A DNA stretch of 64,000 nt from JAJTFA01 sp051715425 (GCA_051715425.1 JBPXJS010000039.1:62001-126000), one strand, 5' to 3'; counted from the stretch's first letter, positions 45,126 to 54,672 are shown. A program made the numbers and translations. Notes: generated by a model not told the origin, from the sequence alone.

Positions 45126-46205
45126 ATGAAATACGTAGCACTTAATGACCTTCACGTTTCGCTTGGCGCAAAAATGATTGAGTTTGCAGGATACAACATG
45201 CCTGTTTTATACACAAATCTTATTCAGGAGCACCTGGCTGTAAGAAACAGTGTTGGTGTGTTTGATGTTAGCCATATGGGAGAGTTTAGGTTAAAAGGGG
45301 AAAAGGCACTTGATCTTATTCAGGCTGTAACTTCAAATGATGCGTCTAAATTAACTGATGGTAAAGTGCAGTACAGTTGTTTACCTAATGATAAGGGCGG
45401 AATTGTTGATGATTTATTGGTTTACAGATATAAGGCAGATGAATATTACCTGGTGGTTAACGCATCCAATATAGAAAAAGATTGGGATTGGATTAGCAAG
45501 CACAATTCCTTCGGTGTGGAGATGTTAAACATGAGTGAAGGTATGAGTTTGCTTGCCGTACAAGGACCGAATGCCATTAAAGCATTGCAAAAACTAACTG
45601 CTGTTGATTTGTCGGCTATGGAATATTATACATTCACCATGGGTAATATGGCGGGTATTGAAGATGTGATTATTTCCAATACCGGTTATACAGGTGCAGG
45701 TGGTTTCGAGTTGTATATGGCAAATGCCGATGCACGTAAAATGTGGGACGCTGTTTTTGAGGCGGGCAAAGAATTTAATATCATGCCTTGTGGTTTAGGT
45801 GCAAGAGATACCCTGCGCCTGGAAAAAGGGTTTTGCCTGTATGGACATGATATAAATGATGAAACTTCACCAATTGAGGCAGGCTTAGGCTGGATAACTA
45901 AATTTACTAAAGATTTTACAAACTCATCTTATCACAAAAATCTGAAGGAAAATGGTGTGAGTAAAAAACTGGTAGGTTTTGAGATGGTGGAAAGAGGCGG
46001 TATACCTCGTCAGTTTCATAAGATAAAAGATGTTGCCGGTAATATTATCGGAGAGGTAACTTCAGGAACCCAGTCTCCATCACTAAGCAAGGCTATTGGT
46101 ATGGGTTATGTATCAACGGAGCATGCCAAGGCTGATTCTGAAATATTTATTGAAATACGTGATAAGGCCATTAAAGCAAAGGTGGTAAAAGTTCCATTTT
46201 TGTAA
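45126..46205 (+). CDS. gcvT: Aminomethyltransferase (glycine cleavage system T protein)
   Basis: Transfers the methylene of aminomethyl-lipoyl H protein to tetrahydrofolate. The 359 residues are full length. Landmarks: MIEFAGYNMPVLY near residue 20, GVFDVSHMGEFRLKG, SNDASKLTDGKVQYS, the folate-binding region NTGYTGAGGFELYM and GLGARDTLRLEKGFCLYGHD (about 222-241), then the C-terminal barrel with KLVGFEMVERGGIPRQF and GEVTSGTQSPSLSKAIGMG. The other glycine-cleavage genes are not in the window. Confidence 0.96.
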   Translation: MKYVALNDLHVSLGAKMIEFAGYNMPVLYTNLIQEHLAVRNSVGVFDVSHMGEFRLKGEKALDLIQAVTSNDASKLTDGKVQYSCLPNDKGGIVDDLLVYRYKADEYYLVVNASNIEKDWDWISKHNSFGVEMLNMSEGMSLLAVQGPNAIKALQKLTAVDLSAMEYYTFTMGNMAGIEDVIISNTGYTGAGGFELYMANADARKMWDAVFEAGKEFNIMPCGLGARDTLRLEKGFCLYGHDINDETSPIEAGLGWITKFTKDFTNSSYHKNLKENGVSKKLVGFEMVERGGIPRQFHKIKDVAGNIIGEVTSGTQSPSLSKAIGMGYVSTEHAKADSEIFIEIRDKAIKAKVVKVPFL

Positions 46206-46249
46206 GAGAGCCATACAGGCCGGTATTTTCGTTTATTCAACATAGTTTT

Positions 46250-46597
46250 ATGCGGCTATATATGATTGTGATATTACTTTTAACCGGGTTTTCTCTTTGG
46301 GCACAGCAGCCGGAGGAAGAAACCAAAAAGGATATCACCAAAGTGAGGGTGGGTATGAGTGAAAAAGAACTGATAAAAATTGCCGGAGAACCGGAACGTA
46401 AAGAGCGCTTTAAAACACTACAAAAGGGAACATCAGATACAACAGCTTACTGGCTCTTTAACAATAATATTACCATCATTCTCAAAAATCATTATGTGGA
46501 ACGCATAGAGCGAGACCGGAATAATATCCTCACAAAATTGCAGGAGTGGGCAGACCCTAATAACAAGGAAGGAATAAAAATCATTTATGGCAAATAA
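46250..46597 (+). CDS. Small secreted protein with BamE/SmpA-like motif
   Basis: 115 residues. Signal peptide MRLYMIVILLLTGFSLWAQ (1-19), an acidic linker, then VRVGMSEKELIKIAGEPER. This resembles the GMSxxEVxxxLGxP motif of SmpA/OmlA (BamE)-type folds. The rest, with YWLFNNNITIILKNHYVERIE, continues the small beta sheet. No lipobox, so it is probably soluble in the periplasm. Function unknown. Its 3' end overlaps comB by 11 bp, indicating co-transcription. Confidence 0.7.
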   Translation: MRLYMIVILLLTGFSLWAQQPEEETKKDITKVRVGMSEKELIKIAGEPERKERFKTLQKGTSDTTAYWLFNNNITIILKNHYVERIERDRNNILTKLQEWADPNNKEGIKIIYGK

Positions 46598-47300
46598 TAT
46601 CGAGGTTGTTCTTACCCCGGCACTTCTCCCATTTACAGATGTGAAGGGTAGGACTGTTGTAATCATAGATATTCTTCGTGCAACTTCAACCATGTGTGTG
46701 GCCTTTCAAACCGGGGTTTCTAAAATTTTACCGGTAGCAACTCCTGGCGAGTGTAAAATGTTCCGTGATTTTGATTTTCTCTGCGCAGCAGAAAGAAATG
46801 CAATAAAGGTTGATGGTTTCGATCTCGGAAATTCTCCTTTTGAATACCAGAATCCTTTGTTGGCAGGAAGAAATATTGCCTTTACTACAACAAATGGTAC
46901 CAAAGCCATCAGATCTGCAAAAGATATGGGTGCAGCCACCATTTTGATAGGAGCTTTTCTGAATCTGGGTGCATTATGCGCCAAAATTAGGGAGTTAGAT
47001 CAGCCTGTTATTTTACTTTGCTCTGGCTGGAAAGATAAATACAACCTGGAAGATACATTATTTGCCGGAGCAGTAATTAATGAATTAGGTAACGAATTTG
47101 ATGTGGAGTGTGATGCTGCACTTTCAGCACACCAGTTATATGTAGCAATGAAAAATGACCTGGAAAATTGGGTAAGGAAATCCTCCCATGCCCAAAGATT
47201 TAAACTATTGCACCTGCAAACGGATGATATCGCATTTTGTATGCAGTTAAATATTACGGATAAGGTTCCTTTTTTGTCCGGGGAATACCTTGTGGTATGA
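46587..47300 (+). CDS. comB: 2-phosphosulfolactate phosphatase family protein
   Basis: 237 residues. ComB removes phosphate from 2-phosphosulfolactate. The family core is visible as VVIIDILRATSTMCVAFQTG (residues 24-43), FLCAAERNAIKVDGFDLGNSP (split around 65-85), NIAFTTTNGTKAIRSA and LCSGWKDKYNLEDTLFAGA. Coenzyme M biosynthesis is not expected in this organism, and bacterial members may make sulfolactate or act on related substrates. Starts inside the preceding small gene. Confidence 0.9.
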   Translation: MANNIEVVLTPALLPFTDVKGRTVVIIDILRATSTMCVAFQTGVSKILPVATPGECKMFRDFDFLCAAERNAIKVDGFDLGNSPFEYQNPLLAGRNIAFTTTNGTKAIRSAKDMGAATILIGAFLNLGALCAKIRELDQPVILLCSGWKDKYNLEDTLFAGAVINELGNEFDVECDAALSAHQLYVAMKNDLENWVRKSSHAQRFKLLHLQTDDIAFCMQLNITDKVPFLSGEYLVV

Positions 47301-47506
47301 TCCCTTCTTCCTAACAAAAGTTAAATTTATGTGAAGTATAACAGGAATAAATATTCTGGTTATATTTCAACTTTGATTTAATCAATTGATAATTTGAAGT
47401 TTATTTAAGTATGGGTAAATTAAAATCATTCCGGGTATCTGTATTCGTCATTTTCAGTTTGGTTGTCAAATGAACTTGTTTTATGTTTGAAAAAATTCAA
47501 TTAACA

Positions 47507-47803
47507 ATGAGAAAAATATCAAAACTGTTGGTATTACTGGTAAGCGTAATGTTTTTTAGCAGTTGCGCTTTCTACACCATACATGGTGTTACCAATAATG
47601 AAATTGGTACAAAAAAGGGGGTTGTTAAAGTAACTCCATTTGCATTTAAGGCCGACTATAGTTATTCAGCAGCGGCTGCAGCCGGAAAGATTGATAAAAT
47701 TGGCAGTTGGGAAATCAAAACTGGTTTTCTTAGTTTGTCAATGACCGTAACAGGTGAAAAAGCCCCTGGAACAGAAAAGGAAAAAAAGTCTGGCACTAAA
47801 TAA
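47507..47803 (+). CDS. TRL-like lipoprotein 1
   Basis: 98 residues from the ATG at 47507 (MRKISKLLVLLVSVMFFSSC); the frame opens at 47483 but the signal peptide fits the later ATG. Lipobox FFSSC (Cys 20). The mature part starts AFYTIHGVTNNEIGTKKGVVK and contains AAAAAGKIDKIGSWEIK, the pattern shared with the next two genes. It is the most divergent of the three, with a lysine-rich C-terminal tail (GTEKEKKSGTK). Probably a surface or periplasmic lipoprotein of unknown role. Confidence 0.75.
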   Translation: MRKISKLLVLLVSVMFFSSCAFYTIHGVTNNEIGTKKGVVKVTPFAFKADYSYSAAAAAGKIDKIGSWEIKTGFLSLSMTVTGEKAPGTEKEKKSGTK

Positions 47804-47811
47804 TATTAACT

Positions 47812-48138
47812 ATGAAAAGGATAAAAAAATATACTTCGGTTTTAATGCTCCTAATTGGATTATTTGCAGTAGCCTCATGTGGTGTTACATACCCGTATGC
47901 GGTAACAAACAACCCGGTTGGAACCAAAGTTGGTAAGTCTACCACAAAAACTATTTTAGGTATAGGTGCTAATGTAATTGGTTCTCCATACAGCTCATTT
48001 GGTATCAGGTTTAACAAAAACTATGGTGTTGCTGAAGCTGCTAAAAATGGAAAAATTACCAAAGTAGCAACCATTGACATAAAATATGTAAATTATATTT
48101 TATATGGAGAGTACACTTTAATCGTAACAGGAGAATAA
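47812..48138 (+). CDS. TRL-like lipoprotein 2
   Basis: 108 residues; lipobox AVASC (Cys 23). The mature sequence carries YPYAVTNNPVGTKVGKSTTKTILG at its start and AAKNGKITKVATIDIKYVNY plus TLIVTGE at its end. These are the conserved parts of TRL-like proteins (VTxNPVGxKxG ... AAKNGxIxKIATVDxK ... VTG). It lies 8 bp after gene 1 and 4 bp before gene 3; the three are clearly one transcript. Confidence 0.8.
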   Translation: MKRIKKYTSVLMLLIGLFAVASCGVTYPYAVTNNPVGTKVGKSTTKTILGIGANVIGSPYSSFGIRFNKNYGVAEAAKNGKITKVATIDIKYVNYILYGEYTLIVTGE

Positions 48139-48142
48139 TATT

Positions 48143-48421
48143 ATGAAAAGTAAAATTAAAAATATAAGCCTTGTAGTATTACTGTCAGTAGTTTTTGCTT
48201 CCTGTTCAGTTACTCAGCCTGTTGCCGTAACAGATAATCCTGTAGGAAAGAAAAAAGGTGTGGCAAAAGCTAAGGCATTTATGGGTATTTGTCCAAGCTG
48301 TGATGTAAGCTTGGTAAAGGCGGCCAAAAATGGTAAAATTGATAAGATTGCTACAGTGGACTTTAAAATGAAATGGGGAATATTTTTCGTTACCTATGAA
48401 ACCATCGTAACAGGAGAATAA
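48143..48421 (+). CDS. TRL-like lipoprotein 3
   Basis: 92 residues; lipobox VFASC (Cys 21). Closest to the TRL family consensus: PVAVTDNPVGKKKGVAKAKAF, then the small CPSCD loop, AAKNGKIDKIATVDFKMKWG and ETIVTGE. The CxxC in the middle (CPSC) is absent from the two neighbours and might bind metal or form a disulfide. Last gene of the three-gene set; followed by a strong terminator. Confidence 0.82.
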   Translation: MKSKIKNISLVVLLSVVFASCSVTQPVAVTDNPVGKKKGVAKAKAFMGICPSCDVSLVKAAKNGKIDKIATVDFKMKWGIFFVTYETIVTGE

Positions 48422-48433
48422 TCTTTATAACCC

Positions 48434-48477
48434 GCAAATAAAAAGGGAGTTGGATATCCAACTCCCTTTTTATTTGC
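48434..48477 (+). terminator. Intrinsic terminator of the TRL lipoprotein operon
   Basis: A perfect 44-bp inverted repeat centred on GGATATCC, with A-rich left and T-rich right shoulders (AAATAAAAAGGGAG / CTCCCTTTTTATTT). Works in both directions in principle. Confidence 0.93.
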
Positions 48478-48509
48478 CCTCGTTCCTCCATTAATCCAAT
48501 TCTTTAGCC

Positions 48510-48517
48510 TACCTTTG
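48510..48517 (+). promoter_or_regulatory. Putative -7 box of the DEAD-box helicase gene
   Basis: TACCTTTG fits TAnnTTTG, 81 bp before the ATG. This would give a ~75-nt leader, long for this window and in keeping with cold-inducible helicase genes. No -33 TTG at the right distance. Confidence 0.4.
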
Positions 48518-48598
48518 TTGGCTTAACAACAAGGATTTTTATTTGTAGTAAACGGTTTTACTTCATCTTTTAAATCCATTTACTATTTATACTTAATC

Positions 48599-49846
48599 AT
48601 GTTATTTGAAGAATTAAACATTATTGAGCCCATTTTAAAGGCGCTCAAACAAGAAGGTTACACCACTCCAACTCCAATACAACAAAAGGCTATTCCACTT
48701 GCTTTGCAGCAAATAGATGTGCTGGGATGTGCCCAAACAGGTACCGGTAAAACAGCAGCTTTTGCTATTCCTATTCTGCAACTCCTTCATACCCGGCAAA
48801 GCGGGCATAAAGGAAATCGCCCAATTAAGGCACTCATCCTTACCCCTACCAGAGAATTGGCTATTCAGATAGAAGAGAGCATTAAAGCTTATGGAAGAAA
48901 CCTCGGTTTACGTCACCTGGTTATTTTTGGCGGTGTGGGGCAAACCCCTCAAACTGAGGCTTTAAAAAGGGGAGTAGATATTCTGGTTGCAACTCCGGGT
49001 CGCTTACTCGATCTGATGAATCAGAGATATATCAGCCTGCAGCATGTTGAGTTATTTGTACTCGATGAAGCTGACCGTATGCTTGATATGGGCTTTATTC
49101 ATGATGTGAAGAAGGTGTTGGGCAAACTACCGCCCAAAAAACAAACCCTGTTCTTTTCAGCAACAATGCCTCCTGAAATTCAAAAACTGGCAGATGCTAT
49201 CCTGAATAAACCGGTTAAGGTAGAAGTAACTCCTGTTTCTTCAACAGCTGAAAAAATACAACAACAGGTGTACTTTGTAGATAAGCCGAATAAACGCAAC
49301 CTGCTTATACACCTGATGGATAATAATAAGATTGAACATGCTTTGGTATTTACCAGAACCAAACATGGTGCTGATCGGGTGGCCAGAGACTTAAATAAAT
49401 CAGGTATCAAGGCAGATGCCATTCATGGCGATAAATCACAAGGTTCACGTCAAAGGGCATTAACCAATTTTAAAGCCAAACAAATAAGGGTTTTAGTGGC
49501 AACTGATATTGCAGCAAGGGGAATTGATATTGATGATTTGCAATATGTGTTTAATTACGATATGCCAAACGTTCCGGAAACTTATGTGCATCGTATTGGT
49601 CGTACAGGAAGAGCCGGAGCAAGCGGGATATCCATATCTTTTTGCGATGCAGAAGAAAAAGAATACCTGAAGGATATTGAAAAACTGATAGGTAAAAAAG
49701 TACCGGCTGTTGATGATCATGCATGGCCGCTTAAGCAGTCAGTATCCGAAATAAAAGCCCACCAGGCAGAAGCAAAGGAAAAACATAAACAGCAACGCGG
49801 TAAGCAAGGTGGCGGTAATAATAACAGGTGGCGCGGAAGGCGATAA
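48599..49846 (+). CDS. rhlE: DEAD-box ATP-dependent RNA helicase (RhlE-like)
   Basis: 415 residues with all motifs of the family: Q-motif PTPIQQKAIPLAL, motif I AQTGTGKTAAF (residues about 40-51), PTRELA, GG and TPGRLLDLM, motif II LDEADRMLDMGF, motif III FSATMP, then VFTRTKHGADRVARDL, HGDKSQGSR, ATDIAARGIDID and motif VI HRIGRTGRAG. The C-terminus is short and ends in a Gln/Gly/Arg-rich RNA-binding tail (QQRGKQGGGNNNRWRGRR). Likely unwinds rRNA or mRNA duplexes during ribosome assembly or RNA decay. Monocistronic. Confidence 0.95.
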   Translation: MLFEELNIIEPILKALKQEGYTTPTPIQQKAIPLALQQIDVLGCAQTGTGKTAAFAIPILQLLHTRQSGHKGNRPIKALILTPTRELAIQIEESIKAYGRNLGLRHLVIFGGVGQTPQTEALKRGVDILVATPGRLLDLMNQRYISLQHVELFVLDEADRMLDMGFIHDVKKVLGKLPPKKQTLFFSATMPPEIQKLADAILNKPVKVEVTPVSSTAEKIQQQVYFVDKPNKRNLLIHLMDNNKIEHALVFTRTKHGADRVARDLNKSGIKADAIHGDKSQGSRQRALTNFKAKQIRVLVATDIAARGIDIDDLQYVFNYDMPNVPETYVHRIGRTGRAGASGISISFCDAEEKEYLKDIEKLIGKKVPAVDDHAWPLKQSVSEIKAHQAEAKEKHKQQRGKQGGGNNNRWRGRR

Positions 49847-49899
49847 CCAATTAAAATAAACGTTTCAATCGTATATTCGCCCCACAAAGCAAAGTGTAG

Positions 49900-52800
49900 T
49901 TGAATTTACAACAGTTACTAAGTGTTTACAGCGGAAGTGAACGTTTCGCAGAAATTGCAGGAAAGCTATCTAAGACCACCCCCTCTAAGCTTCACCTGAC
50001 GGGATTGGTGGGCTCTTCCGATGCTGTTTTGGCTGCGGCCATTTATCAAAACTATTCCAGGTCACAACTCTTTATCTTTAACGATACCGAAGAAGCCAGA
50101 TACTTTTTTTCTGATCTCGAAAATTTACTGGAAGGTAAATCGGTTTTGTTTTTCCCTTCGTCTTTTAAACGCAGTTTTCAAATAAACCAGTTGGATAATA
50201 ACCTGGTATTGGAACGCGCTGAAGTGCTAAACAGGCTTAATCAGCATAGCACTACTGGGGAACTTATTGTAACTACCGCTGAGGCAATTGCCGAAATGGT
50301 GATCAGCGAAGGCGACCTTTCCAAAAATACCTTTGAGCTGAAAGTGGGTCACCCGTTTGATATCGAATTTTTTATAGATTTTCTTACCGAACATCATTTT
50401 GAGCGGTCAGACTTTGTTTATGAGGCCGGTTTCTTTAGCATCCGGGGTGGCATTATTGATGTTTTCTCCTTTAGTAATGATAAACCATACCGTATTGAGC
50501 TGAATGGAGATCAGATTGAAAGTATCAGAACGTTTGATCCCGATACTCAGCTTTCGCAAAAAAAAGTGGACCGTTTCTTTATTATACCTAATGTTCAAAA
50601 AGAAATTGATCATACTCAAAGGCAACATTTTTTTAATTACCTGCCTTCTGATACCATAGTTTGGACCAAAGATGCAAGTCTGATTAATGATCAGATAACT
50701 GCCGGATGGGAAAAAGCATTGCTCATTTATGATAAGCATGAACCCAAAGACAGTGAAGATCATTTGCAACCTGTTGACCGGATATTTGAAACTCCGGATC
50801 AGATTATGCAGGCAATCGGAAAGTATACCGTTTTGGAGTGTGGTTCACGTTTTTATTTCCAGGCCAATAAAAAAGTAACGTTTAATATTTCGCCACAACC
50901 TACATTTCATAAAAACTTTACCCTTCTTATTCAAAACCTAAAAGCCAATCAGCAGCAAATGGTGGCCAATTTAATTTTCTCTGATAGTTCAAGGCAGGTA
51001 GAGAGGTTATATACCATTTTTGAAGATCTGGATAAAGATGTGCAGTTCCATCCGGTTTATCATGCCATTTCAAAGGGTTTTGTAGATAAGGATTTAAAAC
51101 TGGCCTGCTATACCGAACATCAGGTGTTCGATCGCTTTTACCGCGGACATACCAAAGCATCCCACAGCAAGAGTAAAATTATTACCTTAAAGGAACTGCG
51201 TGAGCTTAAACCTGGTGACTATGTAACTCATATCGACCATGGTATTGGCAAGTTTGCAGGACTCGAAAAGATTGAAATCAACGGTAGATTGCAGGAGGCA
51301 GTTCGTTTGGTATATCGTGATAATGACTTGTTATATGTGAGCATTAACTCCCTGCATAAAATTTCCAAATATGTTGGAAAGGATGGAACAGAACCACGCG
51401 TGCACAAACTTGGAAGTGACGTTTGGGAAAAGGTAAAAAATAATACCAAAAAGAAGGTAAAAGATATTGCCCGCGATCTGATTAAATTATATGCCAAACG
51501 TAAGGCACAGTCAGGTTATGCATTTTCGCCTGATAATTATTTGCAGGTAGAACTGGAAGCGTCATTTATGTATGAAGATACACCTGATCAGAGCAGGGCT
51601 ACAGCAGACGTTAAGAAGGACATGGAAACACCTCATCCAATGGATAGGCTTGTTTGCGGAGATGTTGGATTTGGCAAAACGGAGGTGGCAATTCGTGCCG
51701 CATTTAAGGCGGTATGCGATAGTAAGCAGGTAGCAGTTTTAGTTCCTACAACTATTTTAGCCAACCAGCATTACCGTACTTTTAAAGAAAGGTTAAAAGA
51801 TTTTCCATGCAATATCGATTACTTAAACAGGTTTAAATCATCAGCAGAACAAAAGGAAATTACCAAAAAACTGCAGGATGGAAAGCTCGATATTATTATT
51901 GGTACACATAAGTTATTAAGCAAGGAACTTAAATTTAAAGATCTTGGCTTGCTGGTAATTGATGAAGAACAAAAGTTTGGTGTGGCTGCCAAGGAGAAGT
52001 TAAAAGCAATTAAGGTAAACGTAGATACCTTAACCCTTACTGCAACACCGATTCCACGAACACTCCATTTTTCTTTAATGGGCGCAAGGGATTTATCAAT
52101 TATTAATACACCTCCGGCAAACAGGCAGCCTGTAACTACAGAGCTGCATAATTTTACTGATGAATTATTGCGGGAAGTGGTAATGAATGAAGTAGAACGT
52201 GGAGGACAGGTTTTCGTGGTGCATCATCGTGTAAAAGATATATACGATCTTGCTGACAGGATTGCAGCATTATGCCCTGGTGTTAAAGTTGGGGTAGCAC
52301 ACGGGCAGTTGGAGGGAGACAAACTGGAAGATGTGATGATCAAATTTATTGAGGCTGATTATGATGTTTTAGTGGCTACAACCATTATTGAGTCTGGTCT
52401 TGATATTCCCAATGCCAATACCATTATTATCAATAATGCTCATATGTTTGGCTTAAGTGATATTCATCAGATGCGCGGCAGGGTAGGGCGCTCCAATAAA
52501 AAGGCATATTGTTACCTGATGGTACCATCAATGCTTACTTTAACAAATGATGCGAGAAGACGACTCCATGCCATTGAGGAGTTTAGTGACCTGGGTAGTG
52601 GGTTTAATGTGGCCATGCGTGATCTGGATATCAGAGGAGCAGGAAATTTGTTGGGCGGTGAACAAAGTGGATTTATAGCTGAAATTGGTTTTGAGATGTA
52701 CAACAAAATTCTTGATGAAGCAGTTCAGGAGTTAAAGGAAGAAGAATTTACCGAGCTGTTTAAAGAGGAACAGGTACATCGGATTGAAGCCAAAGATTGC

Positions 52801-53253
52801 ACAATAGAAACAGATCTCGAGGCTTTGATCCCGGATTCATATGTGAGAAATATAAGTGAAAGACTTAGTTTGTATAACGAATTATCAAATGCCTCCTCAG
52901 ATGTGGATTTGGAGAAATTTGCCATTCAGTTGCGCGATCGTTTTGGTCCGCTTCCTCAACAGGTACTGGATTTAATTGAATTTATACGTTTAAGGGAAAC
53001 AGCTAAAAAACTTGGTCTGGAAAAACTGGTGCTAAAAAACAGTGCTATGGCGGCTCATTTCCCTGACGAAAAAAAACAACATTATTACCAATCGGAAGTG
53101 TTTAGTAAAATTCTTACGTTTGTTCAGCAAAACCCGCAACGATGTAAGTTTAAACAAACACCTAAAAACCTGGTTATAGGAATTCAGCATATTGCAGGAA
53201 TTAGCCATGCCAAAACAATATTAAATGAAATATATCAGGCTGCTTTTAACTAA
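49900..53253 (+). CDS. mfd: Transcription-repair coupling factor Mfd
   Basis: Removes RNA polymerase stalled at DNA lesions and recruits UvrA. 1117 residues. The start is TTG at 49900, since no ATG or GTG precedes the conserved N-terminus (MNLQQLLSVYSGSERF as translated). Order of domains: UvrB-like N-terminal part (about 1-330), RNA-polymerase-interacting CarD/Tudor domain (about 435-510, KPGDYVTHIDHGIGKFAGLE), and SF2 translocase with Walker A VCGDVGFGKTEVAIRA (about 584-600). It continues with DEEQKFG, TLTATPIPRTLHFSLMGARD, ATTIIESGLDIPNANT, QMRGRVGRSNKKAYCYL and the C-terminal TRCF domain. All ATPase motifs are intact. Confidence 0.95.
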   Translation: MNLQQLLSVYSGSERFAEIAGKLSKTTPSKLHLTGLVGSSDAVLAAAIYQNYSRSQLFIFNDTEEARYFFSDLENLLEGKSVLFFPSSFKRSFQINQLDNNLVLERAEVLNRLNQHSTTGELIVTTAEAIAEMVISEGDLSKNTFELKVGHPFDIEFFIDFLTEHHFERSDFVYEAGFFSIRGGIIDVFSFSNDKPYRIELNGDQIESIRTFDPDTQLSQKKVDRFFIIPNVQKEIDHTQRQHFFNYLPSDTIVWTKDASLINDQITAGWEKALLIYDKHEPKDSEDHLQPVDRIFETPDQIMQAIGKYTVLECGSRFYFQANKKVTFNISPQPTFHKNFTLLIQNLKANQQQMVANLIFSDSSRQVERLYTIFEDLDKDVQFHPVYHAISKGFVDKDLKLACYTEHQVFDRFYRGHTKASHSKSKIITLKELRELKPGDYVTHIDHGIGKFAGLEKIEINGRLQEAVRLVYRDNDLLYVSINSLHKISKYVGKDGTEPRVHKLGSDVWEKVKNNTKKKVKDIARDLIKLYAKRKAQSGYAFSPDNYLQVELEASFMYEDTPDQSRATADVKKDMETPHPMDRLVCGDVGFGKTEVAIRAAFKAVCDSKQVAVLVPTTILANQHYRTFKERLKDFPCNIDYLNRFKSSAEQKEITKKLQDGKLDIIIGTHKLLSKELKFKDLGLLVIDEEQKFGVAAKEKLKAIKVNVDTLTLTATPIPRTLHFSLMGARDLSIINTPPANRQPVTTELHNFTDELLREVVMNEVERGGQVFVVHHRVKDIYDLADRIAALCPGVKVGVAHGQLEGDKLEDVMIKFIEADYDVLVATTIIESGLDIPNANTIIINNAHMFGLSDIHQMRGRVGRSNKKAYCYLMVPSMLTLTNDARRRLHAIEEFSDLGSGFNVAMRDLDIRGAGNLLGGEQSGFIAEIGFEMYNKILDEAVQELKEEEFTELFKEEQVHRIEAKDCTIETDLEALIPDSYVRNISERLSLYNELSNASSDVDLEKFAIQLRDRFGPLPQQVLDLIEFIRLRETAKKLGLEKLVLKNSAMAAHFPDEKKQHYYQSEVFSKILTFVQQNPQRCKFKQTPKNLVIGIQHIAGISHAKTILNEIYQAAFN

Positions 53254-53271
53254 CCATTTAATCATCATTAT

Positions 53272-53787
53272 ATGAAAATCAGTAAACCGGAACCAGGTAC
53301 TTATCCTGAATACTACCATCAATACATTAGTAAAGTAAAGTCAGATAATATACTGGAAGATTTGCTAACCGAGCATTATGACACCATTGATCTGATTACC
53401 TCGTTTGATGAAGAAACCCTGCAATTCAGGTATGCTCCGGGTAAATGGACCATCAGAGAAATTGTGCAGCACCTGATAGATTGTGAACGTATTTTTTGCT
53501 ATAGGGCATTGCGGTTTGCCAGAAATGATAAAAAGGAACTGGCAGGCTTCGATGAGGATTTTTATGTAGAAAATTCTACGGCCGTGTTTCGCGACATCAA
53601 TGATATGGCCAGGGAGTTATCTGTTGTGCGTGCTGCTACCATTGAATTGTTTAAAAGTTTTAATGAAGCGGTTTATGATCGCTCCGGTGTGGCCAATGGA
53701 AAAGAAATAAACGTTAAGGCATTATTATATTCCATATTGGGACACGAGATACATCACAGAGGAGTGATTGAAGAGAGGTATATGTAG
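53272..53787 (+). CDS. DinB-fold (DinB_2) metal-dependent protein
   Basis: A 171-residue four-helix-bundle protein. The three His metal ligands are visible: QHLIDCE near residue 66 and GHEIHHRGV near residues 158-165. Between them are the typical APGKWTIREIV and RALRFARNDKKEL segments. Relatives include YfiT-like and mycothiol/bacillithiol-dependent enzymes; substrate unknown. It lies 18 bp after mfd and may be co-transcribed; this is inference from spacing. Confidence 0.85.
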   Translation: MKISKPEPGTYPEYYHQYISKVKSDNILEDLLTEHYDTIDLITSFDEETLQFRYAPGKWTIREIVQHLIDCERIFCYRALRFARNDKKELAGFDEDFYVENSTAVFRDINDMARELSVVRAATIELFKSFNEAVYDRSGVANGKEINVKALLYSILGHEIHHRGVIEERYM

Positions 53788-53807
53788 CAAATTAATGAAC
53801 CTGCTTT

Positions 53808-54668
53808 ATGCAATGGAGTGCGGTAAAATTTTTATGGGTATGGTTGATGTGTTTTTTATTCGTACCATGTTTGGCACAATCAGACACAGCCCAGATGCAG
53901 CGATCTTTGCATAAAACTGATTCGGTAAGTATTGATTCTTCTTTATATCACCTTTCAAAAGATACCGATTTTAATACAGCAGTTTCGAATCCAGTATGGT
54001 ATTTAATATCTGCAATTGCTCCTGTTTTTAATGTAGGCATTGGTTATACCTACATGGTACCGCTAAATACATTTGCCAATAAAGTAACCCCCACTTCAGC
54101 GTTTACTTTTGATATTGGAATCAACCTCACCCGTATTTTTGCTAACCCGGAAGCGAATTGGCAATTGTATGCATGCTTTGCTGCAGATTTTACAAACTTT
54201 GGTAAATCAGGTGCTTTTAATACAAACAATGGTGATACGACATATGAAACACGTATTACAAACGAAATGGAGGTTCTTTCTCCTTATCTGGAGTTGGAGC
54301 ACAATGGCGAAGCATTCAGCCCGTTTTTTACGGCTGGCTACAGTAAAATATATTTAAATCCGTCTAAAACAACCGTAATGAAGATTAGAAATCCTACAAC
54401 CAACTATAGCGAAAATAGTGGAGGATCCTTAGATAATTTAAGCAGCGATGGTATCAATTTAGGTTTAGGGTTAAAGTATAAATACCGGTTTAAAGATTAC
54501 CGTGCATTAATATTATGTCTTAAGGGTGTGACGGTTTATGGTACTTCTACAGAAATGGTTGACTTAAAAACTGTTTCCTTTAACAACAATGGTGAAGCAA
54601 CTTTTCAAAAGAAAACAGTAACCCCATCATGGTTTCAGTGTTCAATTCTACTTAAATATAATTTTTAA
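53808..54668 (+). CDS. Predicted outer-membrane beta-barrel protein, unknown function
   Basis: 286 residues. Signal peptide MQWSAVKFLWVWLMCFLFVPCLAQ (split, 1-24). After a polar linker the sequence is alternating hydrophobic beta strands with turns (FNVGIGYTYMVPL, FTFDIGINLTRIF, WQLYACFAADFTNFG, EVLSPYLELEHNGEAFSPFFTAGYSKIYL, read as several strands). It ends SILLKYNF with a terminal Phe, as barrels do. I do not recognise the family. It starts 20 bp after the DinB-fold gene and converges with the DUF4249 gene. Confidence 0.65.
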   Translation: MQWSAVKFLWVWLMCFLFVPCLAQSDTAQMQRSLHKTDSVSIDSSLYHLSKDTDFNTAVSNPVWYLISAIAPVFNVGIGYTYMVPLNTFANKVTPTSAFTFDIGINLTRIFANPEANWQLYACFAADFTNFGKSGAFNTNNGDTTYETRITNEMEVLSPYLELEHNGEAFSPFFTAGYSKIYLNPSKTTVMKIRNPTTNYSENSGGSLDNLSSDGINLGLGLKYKYRFKDYRALILCLKGVTVYGTSTEMVDLKTVSFNNNGEATFQKKTVTPSWFQCSILLKYNF

Positions 54669-54672
54669 TATA

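Noticed and set aside
47301..47506. Possible small RNA or promoter region before the TRL lipoprotein genes
   Set aside because: AT-rich with several near matches to the -7 box but none complete, and no stable hairpin; nothing can be supported.
48434..48477. 44-bp perfect palindrome as an operator or attachment site
   Set aside because: A-rich/T-rich shoulders, position after the lipoprotein stop and lack of a second copy fit a terminator better.
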